Shown piece after piece: positions 23,469 to 31,672 of a stretch of DNA of 38,312 bases. The first letter of the stretch is position 1. Each line of letters begins with the position of its first letter. The stretch is taken from the NCBI GenBank assembly GCA_007694905.1, contig REEU01000166.1, positions 1 to 38,312 on the forward strand, given 5' to 3'. This DNA comes from Gammaproteobacteria bacterium. GTDB taxonomy: Bacteria > Pseudomonadota > Gammaproteobacteria > Pseudomonadales > Azotimanducaceae. The position numbers and the translations under genes are program-made. The notes beneath the pieces are model-generated. The model was not told the DNA's origin and did not search any database. It worked only from the letters and a program-made list of their open reading frames with translations.

Positions 23469-25898
23469 ATGCCAGTGCCCGATCCTGCGTCTCTGCTCCC
23501 GCCCTGGCTCGCCGAGCGCGCCGTGGCACTCAACGATCGGCCATGCACCACCGACCGGCACATGGTGCTCTACTGGATGCGTGTCGCCATGCGGGGCCAT
23601 GACAACCCGGCCCTGGAAGCGGCGTTGTCCCTGGCACACGCACTGGACCGCCCGCTGCTGGTCTACCAGGGCCTGTCGGAACGCTACCCGTATGCCAGCG
23701 ACCGTCATCATCGCTTCATCCTCGAAGGCGCCAGGGACGTCGCCGATGCGCTGGCCCGGCGAGGCATCGGTTACGCATTTCACCTCGAACGCGCAGGCCA
23801 CCGTGGCGATCACTTGCTGACGCTGGCCAATGCAAGCGCCGCGGTGGTCACCGAAATCTACCCGTGGCGCCCGCTGATGAAGTGGACGTCGACGATCGCA
23901 AAGCAGTCCGGCTGCGCGGTCCTGGCGGTGGATGCAAGCTGTCTCGTCCCCATGCCCACGGTGCGCGCCGCCACCTGCGACCGGGCCTTCCGCTTTCGCG
24001 ACGCCACCGCGCAACGACGCACGGCCGCGCTGCGCGAACCCATGGCAGAGCCACTTCCCGCACACCCCGGCGCCCTGCCCGGACTGCCGATGTCTCCGCT
24101 GGATCTGGCTTCAGGGGACCTTGCCGCCCTCATCCGAGCCTGCGACATCGACCATACGGTAGCGCCGGTACCGCACACCCCTGGAGGCACACGAGCGGGT
24201 CAGGCGCGCTGGCGCGCGTTCCGGGAGACCGGCCTTGGGAGCTATCACCGAAGGCGCAACGATCCTTTGCGGGATGGCGTCAGCCGCATGTCGCCCTACC
24301 TCCACTACGGTCAAGTGTCCCCCTTCGAACTGGCCCGGGAGGCGCTCGAGCAGGGCGGCGACGGCGCGAGTAAGTTTCTCGACGAACTGCTGGTCTGGCG
24401 CGAGTTGTCCTGGGCGTTCTGCTTCCACCACCCGCAGCATGAAAGTCTGGCCATCCTGCCCGATTGGGCCCGTTCCGAACTCGAGGCTCATGCCGGGGAC
24501 CCACGCCGCGCGGGCTACGACTGGGAGACGCTCGCACGCGGACGAACCGGAGACGCGCTTTGGGACGCAGCACAGCGCTCGCTGCTGATCCACGGTGAGC
24601 TGCACAACAACGTGCGCATGACCTGGGGCAAGATGATTCCACAATGGACCACCGACCCGGCCACCGCGCTGGCGCGGCTCATCGACCTCAATCACCGCTA
24701 TGCCCTCGACGGCCGTGATCCCAATTCCTACGCCGGGGTCCTCTGGTGCCTCGGGCTGTTCGACCGCCCGTTTGAGCCAGCGCAACCCGTGCTCGGACGC
24801 ATTCGCGGTCGCGACACGGCGCAGCATGCACGCCGGCTGGATGTCGCCGCCTATAAGGCCCGTACGCGACAACCGGCGCTGGAGCGAGCGCCGCGCGTGG
24901 CCGTCGTCGGCGCCGGATGCGGGGGCCTCTTCGCCGGCAGAACCCTCGCCGACCATGGCCTCGACGTCGCCGTCTTCGACAAGGGGCGGCGCCCGGGTGG
25001 CCGGCTGGCGACCCGCAGCGCCCGCGCCACGCCCGCGCACGCCTTCGACCACGGCGCACCCGGATTCGACAGCAGCCACCCGACCCTTGAGCCGCGCATG
25101 GAAGCCTGGGCCGAGATGGGACTCATCGCGCGCTGGAGTCCGCGCGAAGGGGGGGCCCGCTGGGTGCCGGTGCCAGATGCCAACGCCCTGGCGCGCCATC
25201 TGGCCGCGGACCTGGCCCTGCAGCTGGAGTGCGAAGTCAAAGCCCTCGAACGACGCGACGGCGCTTGGTGGCTGCAGCAGAACGGAAAGGTCATCGCCGG
25301 GCCCTTCGAGGCCCTGCTGCTCAATCTGCCGCCAATGCAGGCGGCGCGTCTGCTGGCCAGCACCGCTCAGGCCGAACTGACCGCCGTGGCCACAGCCCTC
25401 GAGGCCGTGACCATGATTCCCTGCTGGACCGCCATGCTCAGCACTGAAGCAGGTTTCGATCCCGGATTCGATCTGCTCAAGCCCGGTGCGGAACCCCTGG
25501 CCCTGGCCTGTCGGGAAGCGGCGAAACCGGGCCGATCCGATGCCGGCTGCTTCACGTTCCACGCGACGCCGTCGTTCAGCCGGGAACACCTCGAGCAGAC
25601 GCCCAACGCCGTCGCCGAGCGACTGGCACCTGCCGTGAGCCGTCTTCTCGGACGCCATGTCGCTGCCTCTGAACTGCGCTGTCACCGCTGGCGTTATGCA
25701 CGCGCCGCAGCGCCGCTCATGGACAACTTCAGCCTCCCCGGCAGCGGCCTGTTTCTCTGTGGCGACTGGCTGTCGCTGCAAGGCGATCTCGAAGGCGCCC
25801 TCCTCTCCGGGGCCGCCGCTGCGGGGCGCCTGCTCGGGGAGCCGCCTGTGGGCCCGCCGCACGTGCAAGCGCCCGAACAGGTCATCCTGTTCACCTGA
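23469..25898 (+). CDS. Fusion: class II CPD photolyase plus renalase-like FAD oxidoreductase
   Basis: An 809-residue two-domain flavoprotein. Residues 1 to about 465 match class II DNA photolyases: VLYWMRVAMRG near 33, SPYLHYGQVSP at 275-285, FLDELLVWRELSW, and the terminal ALDGRDPNSYAGVLWCLG. W365 (DALWDAAQ) and W386 (RMTWGKM) are 21 residues apart, as in the electron-transfer pair W360/W381 of Methanosarcina mazei. After a short linker, a second FAD domain starts at about 476: VAVVGAGCGG (477-486), RRPGGRLATR, FDHGAPGFD and CGDWLSLQGDLEGA (764-777), typical of renalase/amine-oxidase-like NAD(P)/FAD proteins. There is no frame break. The photolyase half would repair cyclobutane dimers using light; the role of the second half is unknown. 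GAGGAAC precedes the ATG. Confidence 0.92.
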   Translation: MPVPDPASLLPPWLAERAVALNDRPCTTDRHMVLYWMRVAMRGHDNPALEAALSLAHALDRPLLVYQGLSERYPYASDRHHRFILEGARDVADALARRGIGYAFHLERAGHRGDHLLTLANASAAVVTEIYPWRPLMKWTSTIAKQSGCAVLAVDASCLVPMPTVRAATCDRAFRFRDATAQRRTAALREPMAEPLPAHPGALPGLPMSPLDLASGDLAALIRACDIDHTVAPVPHTPGGTRAGQARWRAFRETGLGSYHRRRNDPLRDGVSRMSPYLHYGQVSPFELAREALEQGGDGASKFLDELLVWRELSWAFCFHHPQHESLAILPDWARSELEAHAGDPRRAGYDWETLARGRTGDALWDAAQRSLLIHGELHNNVRMTWGKMIPQWTTDPATALARLIDLNHRYALDGRDPNSYAGVLWCLGLFDRPFEPAQPVLGRIRGRDTAQHARRLDVAAYKARTRQPALERAPRVAVVGAGCGGLFAGRTLADHGLDVAVFDKGRRPGGRLATRSARATPAHAFDHGAPGFDSSHPTLEPRMEAWAEMGLIARWSPREGGARWVPVPDANALARHLAADLALQLECEVKALERRDGAWWLQQNGKVIAGPFEALLLNLPPMQAARLLASTAQAELTAVATALEAVTMIPCWTAMLSTEAGFDPGFDLLKPGAEPLALACREAAKPGRSDAGCFTFHATPSFSREHLEQTPNAVAERLAPAVSRLLGRHVAASELRCHRWRYARAAAPLMDNFSLPGSGLFLCGDWLSLQGDLEGALLSGAAAAGRLLGEPPVGPPHVQAPEQVILFT

Positions 25899-25944
25899 CG
25901 ACCGCAACTCCCCGGGCCGGCCGCAGCCGGGCTATGCTCTCGGC

Positions 25945-26835
25945 ATGGCCCATGCGCACACTCACCATGACGCATCCCGAAGCGGGCAGAGAGCGCTCGG
26001 CTGGACGCTGCTGCTGATCTTCAGCTTCATGGTGGTGGAGCTGTTCGGCGCCCTGATCTCAGGCTCACTTGCGCTGCTGGCAGATGCTGCCCACACGCTC
26101 ACGGACAGCGCCGCGCTGGCGCTGGCCTGGCTCGGGTTCCATATGGCCCGGCGCCGCGCCGATTCGGCGCGCAGCTTCGGCTACGCCCGCTTCGAGGTGC
26201 TCGCCGGCGCCATCAACGGTCTCGCCATGATCGTGATCGTGGGGTTCATCGCATTCGAGGCCATGGCCAGGATCCGCGCGCCGCAGGAGGTCCTGCCCGT
26301 GCCCATGATCGTGGTGGGCTGCATCGGCGCCGCGGTCAACCTCATCGCCTACCGTCTGCTGCACACAGGCTCGGATCACATCAACGTCCGCGGTGCCATG
26401 CTGCACGTGCTCGGCGATCTCCTGAGCTCCCTGGCCACCGTCGTCGCCGGCGTGGTGATCCTGGCCACCGGCTGGATGCCCATCGACCCGCTGCTGTCGC
26501 TGCTCGTAGCCGCCCTGGTCCTGAAGAGCGCCATCGGCCTGCTGCGCCACGCCAGTCACATCCTGCTCGAAGGCACGCCGGATGAAGTCGATCCCGCGGC
26601 ACTTGGCGACGCGCTCCGGGAGCGCATCCCCGGCGTCCGCGACGTCCATCACGTCCACGTCTGGTCCTTGAGCTCAGGGCACCATCTGGCCACGATGCAT
26701 ATCCGGGTCGTAGAAGGCACCGAGCACGGCGAACTGCTGCCGGAGGTGAAGCGGCTGCTCAGGGACCGCTTCGGGCTGAAGCACACCACGATTCAGGTCT
26801 GTCCCGAGGACTGCCCCGACGACGGTCACCGCTGA
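25945..26835 (+). CDS. Cation diffusion facilitator (zinc/cadmium exporter, ZitB/CzcD-like)
   Basis: A 296-residue CDF protein with six predicted membrane helices and a cytoplasmic C-terminal domain. The metal site is seen as H50 and D54 in AHTLTDSA (TM2) and H154 and D158 in HVLGDLLSS (TM5). The N terminus is histidine-rich (MAHAHTHHD). The C-terminal domain reads HHVHVWSLSSGHHLATMHI. It exchanges cytoplasmic Zn2+ or similar ions for protons. The ATG at 25945 is chosen from the family N terminus; its ribosome site is poor. It follows the photolyase gene by 46 bases and may be co-transcribed. Confidence 0.93.
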   Translation: MAHAHTHHDASRSGQRALGWTLLLIFSFMVVELFGALISGSLALLADAAHTLTDSAALALAWLGFHMARRRADSARSFGYARFEVLAGAINGLAMIVIVGFIAFEAMARIRAPQEVLPVPMIVVGCIGAAVNLIAYRLLHTGSDHINVRGAMLHVLGDLLSSLATVVAGVVILATGWMPIDPLLSLLVAALVLKSAIGLLRHASHILLEGTPDEVDPAALGDALRERIPGVRDVHHVHVWSLSSGHHLATMHIRVVEGTEHGELLPEVKRLLRDRFGLKHTTIQVCPEDCPDDGHR

Positions 26836-26874
26836 CGACATGATCAAGGCACGCCGATAGACAGCACCTGCCCA

Positions 26875-27252
26875 TCAGCCGATGGGCCATGCGCTGCGGC
26901 TGTAGGCCACGGCCAGCAGGTAGGCGAACACCAGCAGTGCGGCGCCGAATGCCAGCGTCCGTTCACCCTTGCTGCGGCCGAACCGGAACGCCACCAGGCC
27001 GAGACCAATGTAGGCCAGCAGCGCCAGCAGCTTGGCTGTGAGCCAGCCCTGGGCGAAGGGGTACTGGGAGGAGAGCAGGGCCAGCGCCAGCGCCGACAGC
27101 AGCAGCAGCGTGTCCACCACGTGGGGCAGGATTTTCACCGGGCGGAGGTCGCGCAGCGGTGAGTCCTTGAGCATCCACACCCCTCGCAGCACGAAGCCGG
27201 CCAGGGACACATAGACACAGACCACATGCAGCCAGAACCAGAATCCGCACAT
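26875..27252 (-). CDS. SirB2-family integral membrane protein
   Basis: A 125-residue protein with four predicted helices, matching SirB2-type membrane proteins: LHVVCVYVSLAGFVLRGVWM, then LPHVVDTLLLLSALALAL, GWLTAKLLALLAYIGLG and a last helix near FGAALLVFAYLLAVA. The family was named from Salmonella invasion regulation, but its members are widespread and of unknown biochemical role. An AGGG five bases upstream supports the ATG. It is convergent with the CDF gene and divergent from the hydrolase operon. Confidence 0.88.
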   Translation of the reverse strand: MCGFWFWLHVVCVYVSLAGFVLRGVWMLKDSPLRDLRPVKILPHVVDTLLLLSALALALLSSQYPFAQGWLTAKLLALLAYIGLGLVAFRFGRSKGERTLAFGAALLVFAYLLAVAYSRSAWPIG

Positions 27253-27421
27253 CGAAACCCTCCCCCTCGTCTGCGATGATGCCGGTGCCGCCGACCGCGA
27301 AGGTGTCCCTTCGCGCGCACAGCACCTTCAAGCCGCGACCCTACGCTGTGCCGGCAGCAGCTTCTATACTTGGCCGGTTCGCGACCCGCCAGTCTGAATC
27401 ACAACGTCACTGGGAATGTGC

Positions 27422-28312
27422 ATGAAGCTCTCCGGCCCCGGACCGACCTCCCACAGCTATTTTTCACAGCGTCTGCGCCTGCATTACGTGGACTGGGGCA
27501 ACGAAGGAGCGCCGCCTATGCTCATGGTTCACGGTGGCCGTGACCACTGCCGCAACTGGGACTGGGTGGCCCAGGCATTTCGCGACGACTACCACATCAT
27601 CGCGCCCGACCTGCGCGGCCATGGCGATTCCCAGTGGGCGCTGGGCGGCACCTATGGCCTGCTCGACTTCGTCGTCGACATCGCCCAGCTGGTGCATCAG
27701 AAGAAACTCGCCCCGGTGACCATCCTGTCCCATTCCCTGGGGGGCAACATCAGCCTCCACTACGCGGGCCTTTATCCGGAAAACGTCGCCCGTATCGTCG
27801 CCATCGAAGGGCTCGGGCCCAGTCCGGCGATGCTCGCGAAACGCCACCGGATGCCCGTGGAGGAGCGTCTGCGCGAATGGGTCGGCACGCTGCGCAAGCT
27901 GTCCTCGCGCTCGCCGCGCAAGTACCCCACCCTCGCCGACGCCCTGCAGCGCATGCGCGAAGAGAATCCGCACCTGTCCGCCGAGCAGGCGCGACATCTG
28001 ACCATCCATGGCAGCAACCAGAACGAGGATGGCACCTACAGCTGGAAGTTCGACAACTACGTCCGCGCCTTCTCGCCTCTGCATCTGCCAAGCAAGGACA
28101 CACACGCGCTGTTCGGTCGCATCGACTGTCCGACGCTGCTCGTCCGTGGCACCGAGAGCTGGGCATCGGATCCCGACGAGGACGGACGCATCGCCCATTT
28201 TCGTCACGCCCGGGCGGTGAACATCGACAACGCTGGACACTGGGTCCACCACGACCGGCTCGACACCTTCGTGGATCTGGTCAAGGCTTTTCTGGCGGAG
28301 ACGGCAGCATGA
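27422..28312 (+). CDS. Alpha/beta hydrolase
   Basis: A 296-residue alpha/beta hydrolase. The oxyanion strand has VHGGRDHCRNWD, the nucleophile serine lies in ILSHSLGGNIS, the acid is probably the Asp in SWASDPDEDG, and the histidine is in IDNAGHWVHHDR. APDLRGHGDS is typical of epoxide-hydrolase/esterase-like members. No signal peptide, so cytoplasmic. ATG 27422 has GGGA at good spacing; the ATG at 27416 abuts that site and is less likely. Its stop overlaps the next start by four bases (ATGA), opening a four-gene operon. Substrate unknown. Confidence 0.9.
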   Translation: MKLSGPGPTSHSYFSQRLRLHYVDWGNEGAPPMLMVHGGRDHCRNWDWVAQAFRDDYHIIAPDLRGHGDSQWALGGTYGLLDFVVDIAQLVHQKKLAPVTILSHSLGGNISLHYAGLYPENVARIVAIEGLGPSPAMLAKRHRMPVEERLREWVGTLRKLSSRSPRKYPTLADALQRMREENPHLSAEQARHLTIHGSNQNEDGTYSWKFDNYVRAFSPLHLPSKDTHALFGRIDCPTLLVRGTESWASDPDEDGRIAHFRHARAVNIDNAGHWVHHDRLDTFVDLVKAFLAETAA

Positions 28313-29157
28313 CGCGAGCCACCTCGAGGGTGATGGCGCTGTCCTTCGCTGTGCTGCTGACCGGCTGCGCCATCGGTTCGGGCCTGCCGGAGGGCGCCAC
28401 GGTCCTCGAGAATCAACCCCACTCGGAGGCGGAGGACGCTCTCGGCGGCGACCTCTACCTGCCAGCTGGCAACGACCGTCGTCCGGCGGTGTTGCTGATC
28501 CACGGCGGCGGGTGGCGCAACGGCAACCCCGGCCAGATGGCGCACCTCGGCCGCAGCCTCGCCGGCGAAGGCTTCGTCGCCTACAGCGCGGCTTACCGCT
28601 TCGCGCCGGAACACACCCACCCTGCCCAGGTGGAGGACGTCCGCCAAGCCATGGCCTGGCTTGCCCGCCATGAGCGGGTGGATCCGGATCGGATCGCGAT
28701 CTGGGGCTATTCCGCGGGCGCCCACCTCGCCCTCATGCTGGGATTCGGTGCGGAACCCGATGCGGCAGACAATGGCCGCCCAAGACGACCTGCAGCCGTC
28801 GTCGCCGGTGGCTCACCCACGGACTTCGAGCGCTTCGAGCCCAACGGCCGGTTGCTGGTGAATCTGGTGGGGGCGCCCCGGAAAGATGATCCGGACGGCT
28901 GGCGACGGGCATCGCCCATCCACTGGGCCGATGGCGACAGTCCGCCCATCTACCTGTATCACGGTCGTCTCGATCGCGTGGTGGACATCGGCCATTCGGA
29001 GGTCCTTTACACCGCGCTCACCGACCTCGGCGTCCCGGTGGAGTTCGATGAAGTGGGCTGGGGCCATTTCTGGGTGTTTCTGGTCAATCGCGGCGTCGAG
29101 CGACGTGCCACCGCCTTCCTTCACAGCATCCTCGCCAGCGGTGGGCGCCTGGAGTGA
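28309..29157 (+). CDS. Lipoprotein alpha/beta hydrolase (carboxylesterase-like)
   Basis: A 282-residue protein with a lipoprotein signal (lipobox LTGC at residues 17-20), so probably anchored in the envelope. The hydrolase core has HGGGWRNGNPGQ, YRFAPEHTHPAQ, nucleophile serine in GYSAGAHLAL, Asp in YHGRLDRVVD and His in GWGHFWVF, matching BD-FAE/esterase-type enzymes. It overlaps both neighbours by four bases. An envelope hydrolase inside an operon of otherwise cytoplasmic enzymes suggests it releases a substrate that the others use, which is inference. Confidence 0.9.
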   Translation: MTRATSRVMALSFAVLLTGCAIGSGLPEGATVLENQPHSEAEDALGGDLYLPAGNDRRPAVLLIHGGGWRNGNPGQMAHLGRSLAGEGFVAYSAAYRFAPEHTHPAQVEDVRQAMAWLARHERVDPDRIAIWGYSAGAHLALMLGFGAEPDAADNGRPRRPAAVVAGGSPTDFERFEPNGRLLVNLVGAPRKDDPDGWRRASPIHWADGDSPPIYLYHGRLDRVVDIGHSEVLYTALTDLGVPVEFDEVGWGHFWVFLVNRGVERRATAFLHSILASGGRLE

Positions 29158-30305
29158 GCCGTCCTGAAACGAGCCACGAGGAGCTGGTCACGCGCCTGCA
29201 CGCGGCGCCCGGTCGCGGGGTCCTGGTCCTGACCAGCGGCGGCAGCGGCGGACTGGCCCTGCTGCTGCGTACACCGGGCGCCTCGAGAACCGTGCTCGAC
29301 GCTCAGATTCCCTATGGCGAGCGCGCACTGGTGGCGTTCCTTGGCGGCCGCCCCGATCAGGCTTGCGCGCCGGATACTGCACGGGCCATGGCCATGGCCG
29401 CATTTCACCGCGCCCGCATGCTGGAGGCGGATACACCGGTGTTCGGCCTCAGCTGTACCGCCAGTCTCGCCACCGACCGCAGCAAACGTGGCGAGCATCG
29501 GATACATGTCGCCGTGCAGACCGCATCGAGGAGCGATCTGTTCAGCGTCGACCTCATCGCCGGCGCCCGCAGTCGCAGTGACGAGGAGGCGATTTGCGAT
29601 CGGCTCCTCCTCAATGCCGCCGCGGAAGCGAAGGGCGTGGCGCCTGCACCGGCGCCGGATTGGCTCGCGGGTGAGACCCTCGCTGAGCTGCGCTGTCATG
29701 CCCCACTGCACTGGCAGGAGCTGGTGCTCGGTGAGCGCCAGGTGACCGAAGCCAGGGAAAACGCTGTTCCCGAAACGGCTTCGACGCCACGGCTCATTTT
29801 CCCCGGCGCCTTCAATCCAGTGCATGCGGGACATCTCGGCATGGCCCGACTCGCCGCAGCCCACACGGGGCGGAAGGTCGAGTTCGAGCTGTGCATCCGT
29901 AACGTCGACAAGCCACCGCTCAACTATGCCGCGATCCGGGAGCGTCTGGCGCACCTGCCCGAGACGTCCCGGGTCTGGCTCACCGCCACACCCACGTTCG
30001 CCGCCAAGGCGTCGGCCTTCCCGGGTGCCACGTTCATCGTCGGCATCGATACCCTCGAGCGCATCGCTGATCCGCGCTACTACGGTGGCGATCCCGAAAC
30101 GCGTGATCGGGCGGTGGCGCATATCGCCGCGGCCGACGGCCGCTTCCTGGTGTTCGGCCGCCGCCTTGAAGCGGGCTTCGTCGGCCTCGACGACGTATCC
30201 CTTCCCGCCAACCTGCGTGCGCTGTGCACCGGCATCGCCGAGACGGAATTCCGCCACGATGTCTCGTCATCGGAGCTGCGCCGGGGGCAACCGCGCCATG
30301 TCTGA
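29154..30305 (+). CDS. Fusion: CinA C-terminal-like domain plus NadD-type nucleotidylyltransferase
   Basis: A 383-residue two-domain protein. Residues about 8-165 resemble CinA C-terminal (nicotinamide-nucleotide amidase) domains: VLTSGGSGGLALLL, PGASRTVLDAQIPY, FGLSCTASLATDRSKRG and HVAVQTA. Residues about 213-383 form a nucleotidylyltransferase: FPGAFNPVHAGH, with HAGH at 224-227, FIVGIDTLERIADPRYY and the terminal SSSELRR (371-377). In CinA, NMN is deamidated to NaMN; NadD-type enzymes adenylate NaMN or NMN. The fusion would thus channel two steps of pyridine-nucleotide salvage, but the substrate is inferred. It starts at GTG within a GTGA overlap. Confidence 0.85.
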   Translation: MSRPETSHEELVTRLHAAPGRGVLVLTSGGSGGLALLLRTPGASRTVLDAQIPYGERALVAFLGGRPDQACAPDTARAMAMAAFHRARMLEADTPVFGLSCTASLATDRSKRGEHRIHVAVQTASRSDLFSVDLIAGARSRSDEEAICDRLLLNAAAEAKGVAPAPAPDWLAGETLAELRCHAPLHWQELVLGERQVTEARENAVPETASTPRLIFPGAFNPVHAGHLGMARLAAAHTGRKVEFELCIRNVDKPPLNYAAIRERLAHLPETSRVWLTATPTFAAKASAFPGATFIVGIDTLERIADPRYYGGDPETRDRAVAHIAAADGRFLVFGRRLEAGFVGLDDVSLPANLRALCTGIAETEFRHDVSSSELRRGQPRHV

Positions 30306-30774
30306 ACCGTTCAGGGACCTGCTGCAGCTAGCGGTAGCGCTGGCCCACAGCAGCGTGGATGCGGGCGGAGGCCCGTTCGGCGCCCTGATCACGACGGCTG
30401 ACGGTAGCATCGTTGCCGAGGGACAGAACATCGTTACCGCCGCATGCGATCCTACTGCGCATGCGGAAGTCACTGCGATCCGCCGTGCCTGCGCAGTGCA
30501 GGAGAGTCATCGGCTGGATGGCCTGATCCTGGTGAGTTCCTGCGAGCCCTGCCCCATGTGCCTCGCGGCAGCCTGGTGGGCCCGCCTGGACAGCGTCCAT
30601 TTCGCGAGCACGCGCTTCGACGCGGCCGACGCGGGCTTCGACGACGCGCAGCTGTGGCGAGCGGTCGCGAGCGGCGACACCGGACCACAGCTTCCGCTGC
30701 GGCACGTTCCGGTGCCCACGGCCGGCGACGAATTCCGGCATTGGCTCGAGCAGGCCCATCGCCTGCCTTACTGA
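30298..30774 (+). CDS. Nucleoside/nucleobase deaminase (cytidine-deaminase fold)
   Basis: A 158-residue zinc deaminase. H55 and E57 in TAHAEVTAIR, and C85 and C88 in SCEPCPMCLAA, form the zinc site and proton shuttle. GGGPFGALI (23-31) is typical of the guanine-deaminase/TadA-like group, and the C terminus resembles bacterial guanine deaminases. A tRNA-editing role is less likely because the gene is embedded in a metabolic operon. It overlaps the CinA/NadD fusion gene by eight bases and ends the operon. Confidence 0.9.
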   Translation: MSEPFRDLLQLAVALAHSSVDAGGGPFGALITTADGSIVAEGQNIVTAACDPTAHAEVTAIRRACAVQESHRLDGLILVSSCEPCPMCLAAAWWARLDSVHFASTRFDAADAGFDDAQLWRAVASGDTGPQLPLRHVPVPTAGDEFRHWLEQAHRLPY

Positions 30775-30804
30775 GCCACTCCCGTCGAGTGTGAACCACG
30801 AAAA

Positions 30805-30833
30805 AGCCGGCACCGCTGGGAGCGGTGCCGGCT
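30805..30833. terminator. Bidirectional hairpin terminator
   Basis: A perfect 13-bp stem (30805-30817 with 30821-30833) and GGG loop lies 30 bases after the deaminase stop. Outer CACGA/TCGTG bases can extend the pairing. The AAAAA on the 5' side gives a U-run for minus-strand transcripts, so it probably ends both the hydrolase operon and the convergent DUF4168 transcript. Confidence 0.8.
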
Positions 30834-31044
30834 GAGTCGTGCATATAACCTGAATCGAAGTCGGCGGGATGGGGCGGAAGGCGCCAGCATCCGATCCGAT
30901 CAACCCTGCGGCGGGGTGGGAAAGTAACCCGCAGTGCCTACCCGGCCGGTGACGGCGCTGATCGCCAAACGATGTTCCAGGCCGCGGCACCTCCGTGTGC
31001 CGTGGGCAACGCCGATGGGTCAGCGCTCCCGTACCGGTGCGTCA

Positions 31045-31488
31045 TTACCGATTCTGCGCCATGCTCATGACCATCTGGGCGAACTCGGGATCCTGTCCCA
31101 TGCGGGTCGCGATTTCGTTGTACTCACTGACCTCGACACCCGCTTCCGTGACGGCCTCGACCATCTTTTCCTGCGCCTCCTGCTGCAGGGCCTGAGCCTG
31201 CTCGGCGTCACCCGCGGCCTGGATTTCACCCATGTACTCGTCGCGGATCTCCTGGACGTTGTTCCAGGCACCAGCGAACCGCTCCAGAGTTTCATCGTCG
31301 AAGCTGGGTTGTGCCGGCTGCTCAGGCTGGGCTGGCTGGGCCGGCTGCTGGGCTTCCGGCTGATAGCCACCACCCTGTTGTCCTGCACCGTAGCCGCCCT
31401 GCTGCGCCATGGCGAAGTGGGAGGCGGTAATCAGCACACCGGCGGCTGCCAGCGCAGCGAGCTGCTTCAGATTCACTTGCGTCTCCAT
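31045..31488 (-). CDS. DUF4168 exported protein
   Basis: A 147-residue exported protein: signal peptide (residues 1 to about 28, cut near AMA), a Gln/Gly/Pro-rich linker with QPAQ-type repeats (about 29-61), and a C-terminal helical DUF4168 domain (DDETLERFAGAWNNVQEI, EVSEYNEIATRMGQDPEF). The function of the family is unknown; members are periplasmic or secreted. The start has a strong AAGGAG site. It is monocistronic between terminator 30805-30833 and the MATE gene, 184 bases upstream, where a dyad overlaps an AT-rich promoter-like patch. Confidence 0.9.
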   Translation of the reverse strand: METQVNLKQLAALAAAGVLITASHFAMAQQGGYGAGQQGGGYQPEAQQPAQPAQPEQPAQPSFDDETLERFAGAWNNVQEIRDEYMGEIQAAGDAEQAQALQQEAQEKMVEAVTEAGVEVSEYNEIATRMGQDPEFAQMVMSMAQNR

Positions 31489-31607
31489 GTCTTACTCCTT
31501 TTCGGCTGAGACGATCACCCTTGATCGGGCTTATGTCACAGGGAGCAAGACCCATGCCGGAACCCGCCAAGCCGCACTGCGCGGCCCCGGGCGACGCGAT
31601 GCCGACC

Positions 31608-31640
31608 CAATGTGTATAAATATAAAACATTGCAGAAAAA
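31608..31640 (-). promoter_or_regulatory. AT-rich promoter-like patch with a dyad, upstream of the DUF4168 gene
   Basis: The sharply AT-rich segment around 31611-31645 contains CAATGT (31608-31613) and ACATTG (31627-31632), a perfect 6-base inverted repeat with a 13-base spacer. On the minus strand, TTTTTC and TATACA lie 16 bases apart and could be a weak promoter. The leader would be about 115-120 bases. Tentative. Confidence 0.3.
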
Positions 31641-31672
31641 TTGGGACACTCGGGCGATGCTGATCAAGCCCC

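Noticed and set aside
24111-25907. Long 598-codon open frame on the minus strand opposite the photolyase fusion
   Set aside because: It is the antisense shadow of a high-GC gene; it has no ribosome site and no recognisable motifs, while the plus strand shows clear families.
29121-30257. Minus-strand frame opposite the CinA/NadD fusion
   Set aside because: Shadow frame. The plus strand has overlapping starts and stops and catalytic motifs.
30298-30774. tRNA adenosine deaminase (tadA)
   Set aside because: HAE and PCxxC are shared with TadA, but the sequence around GGGPFGALI and the metabolic operon context fit a guanine- or nucleobase-deaminase type better.
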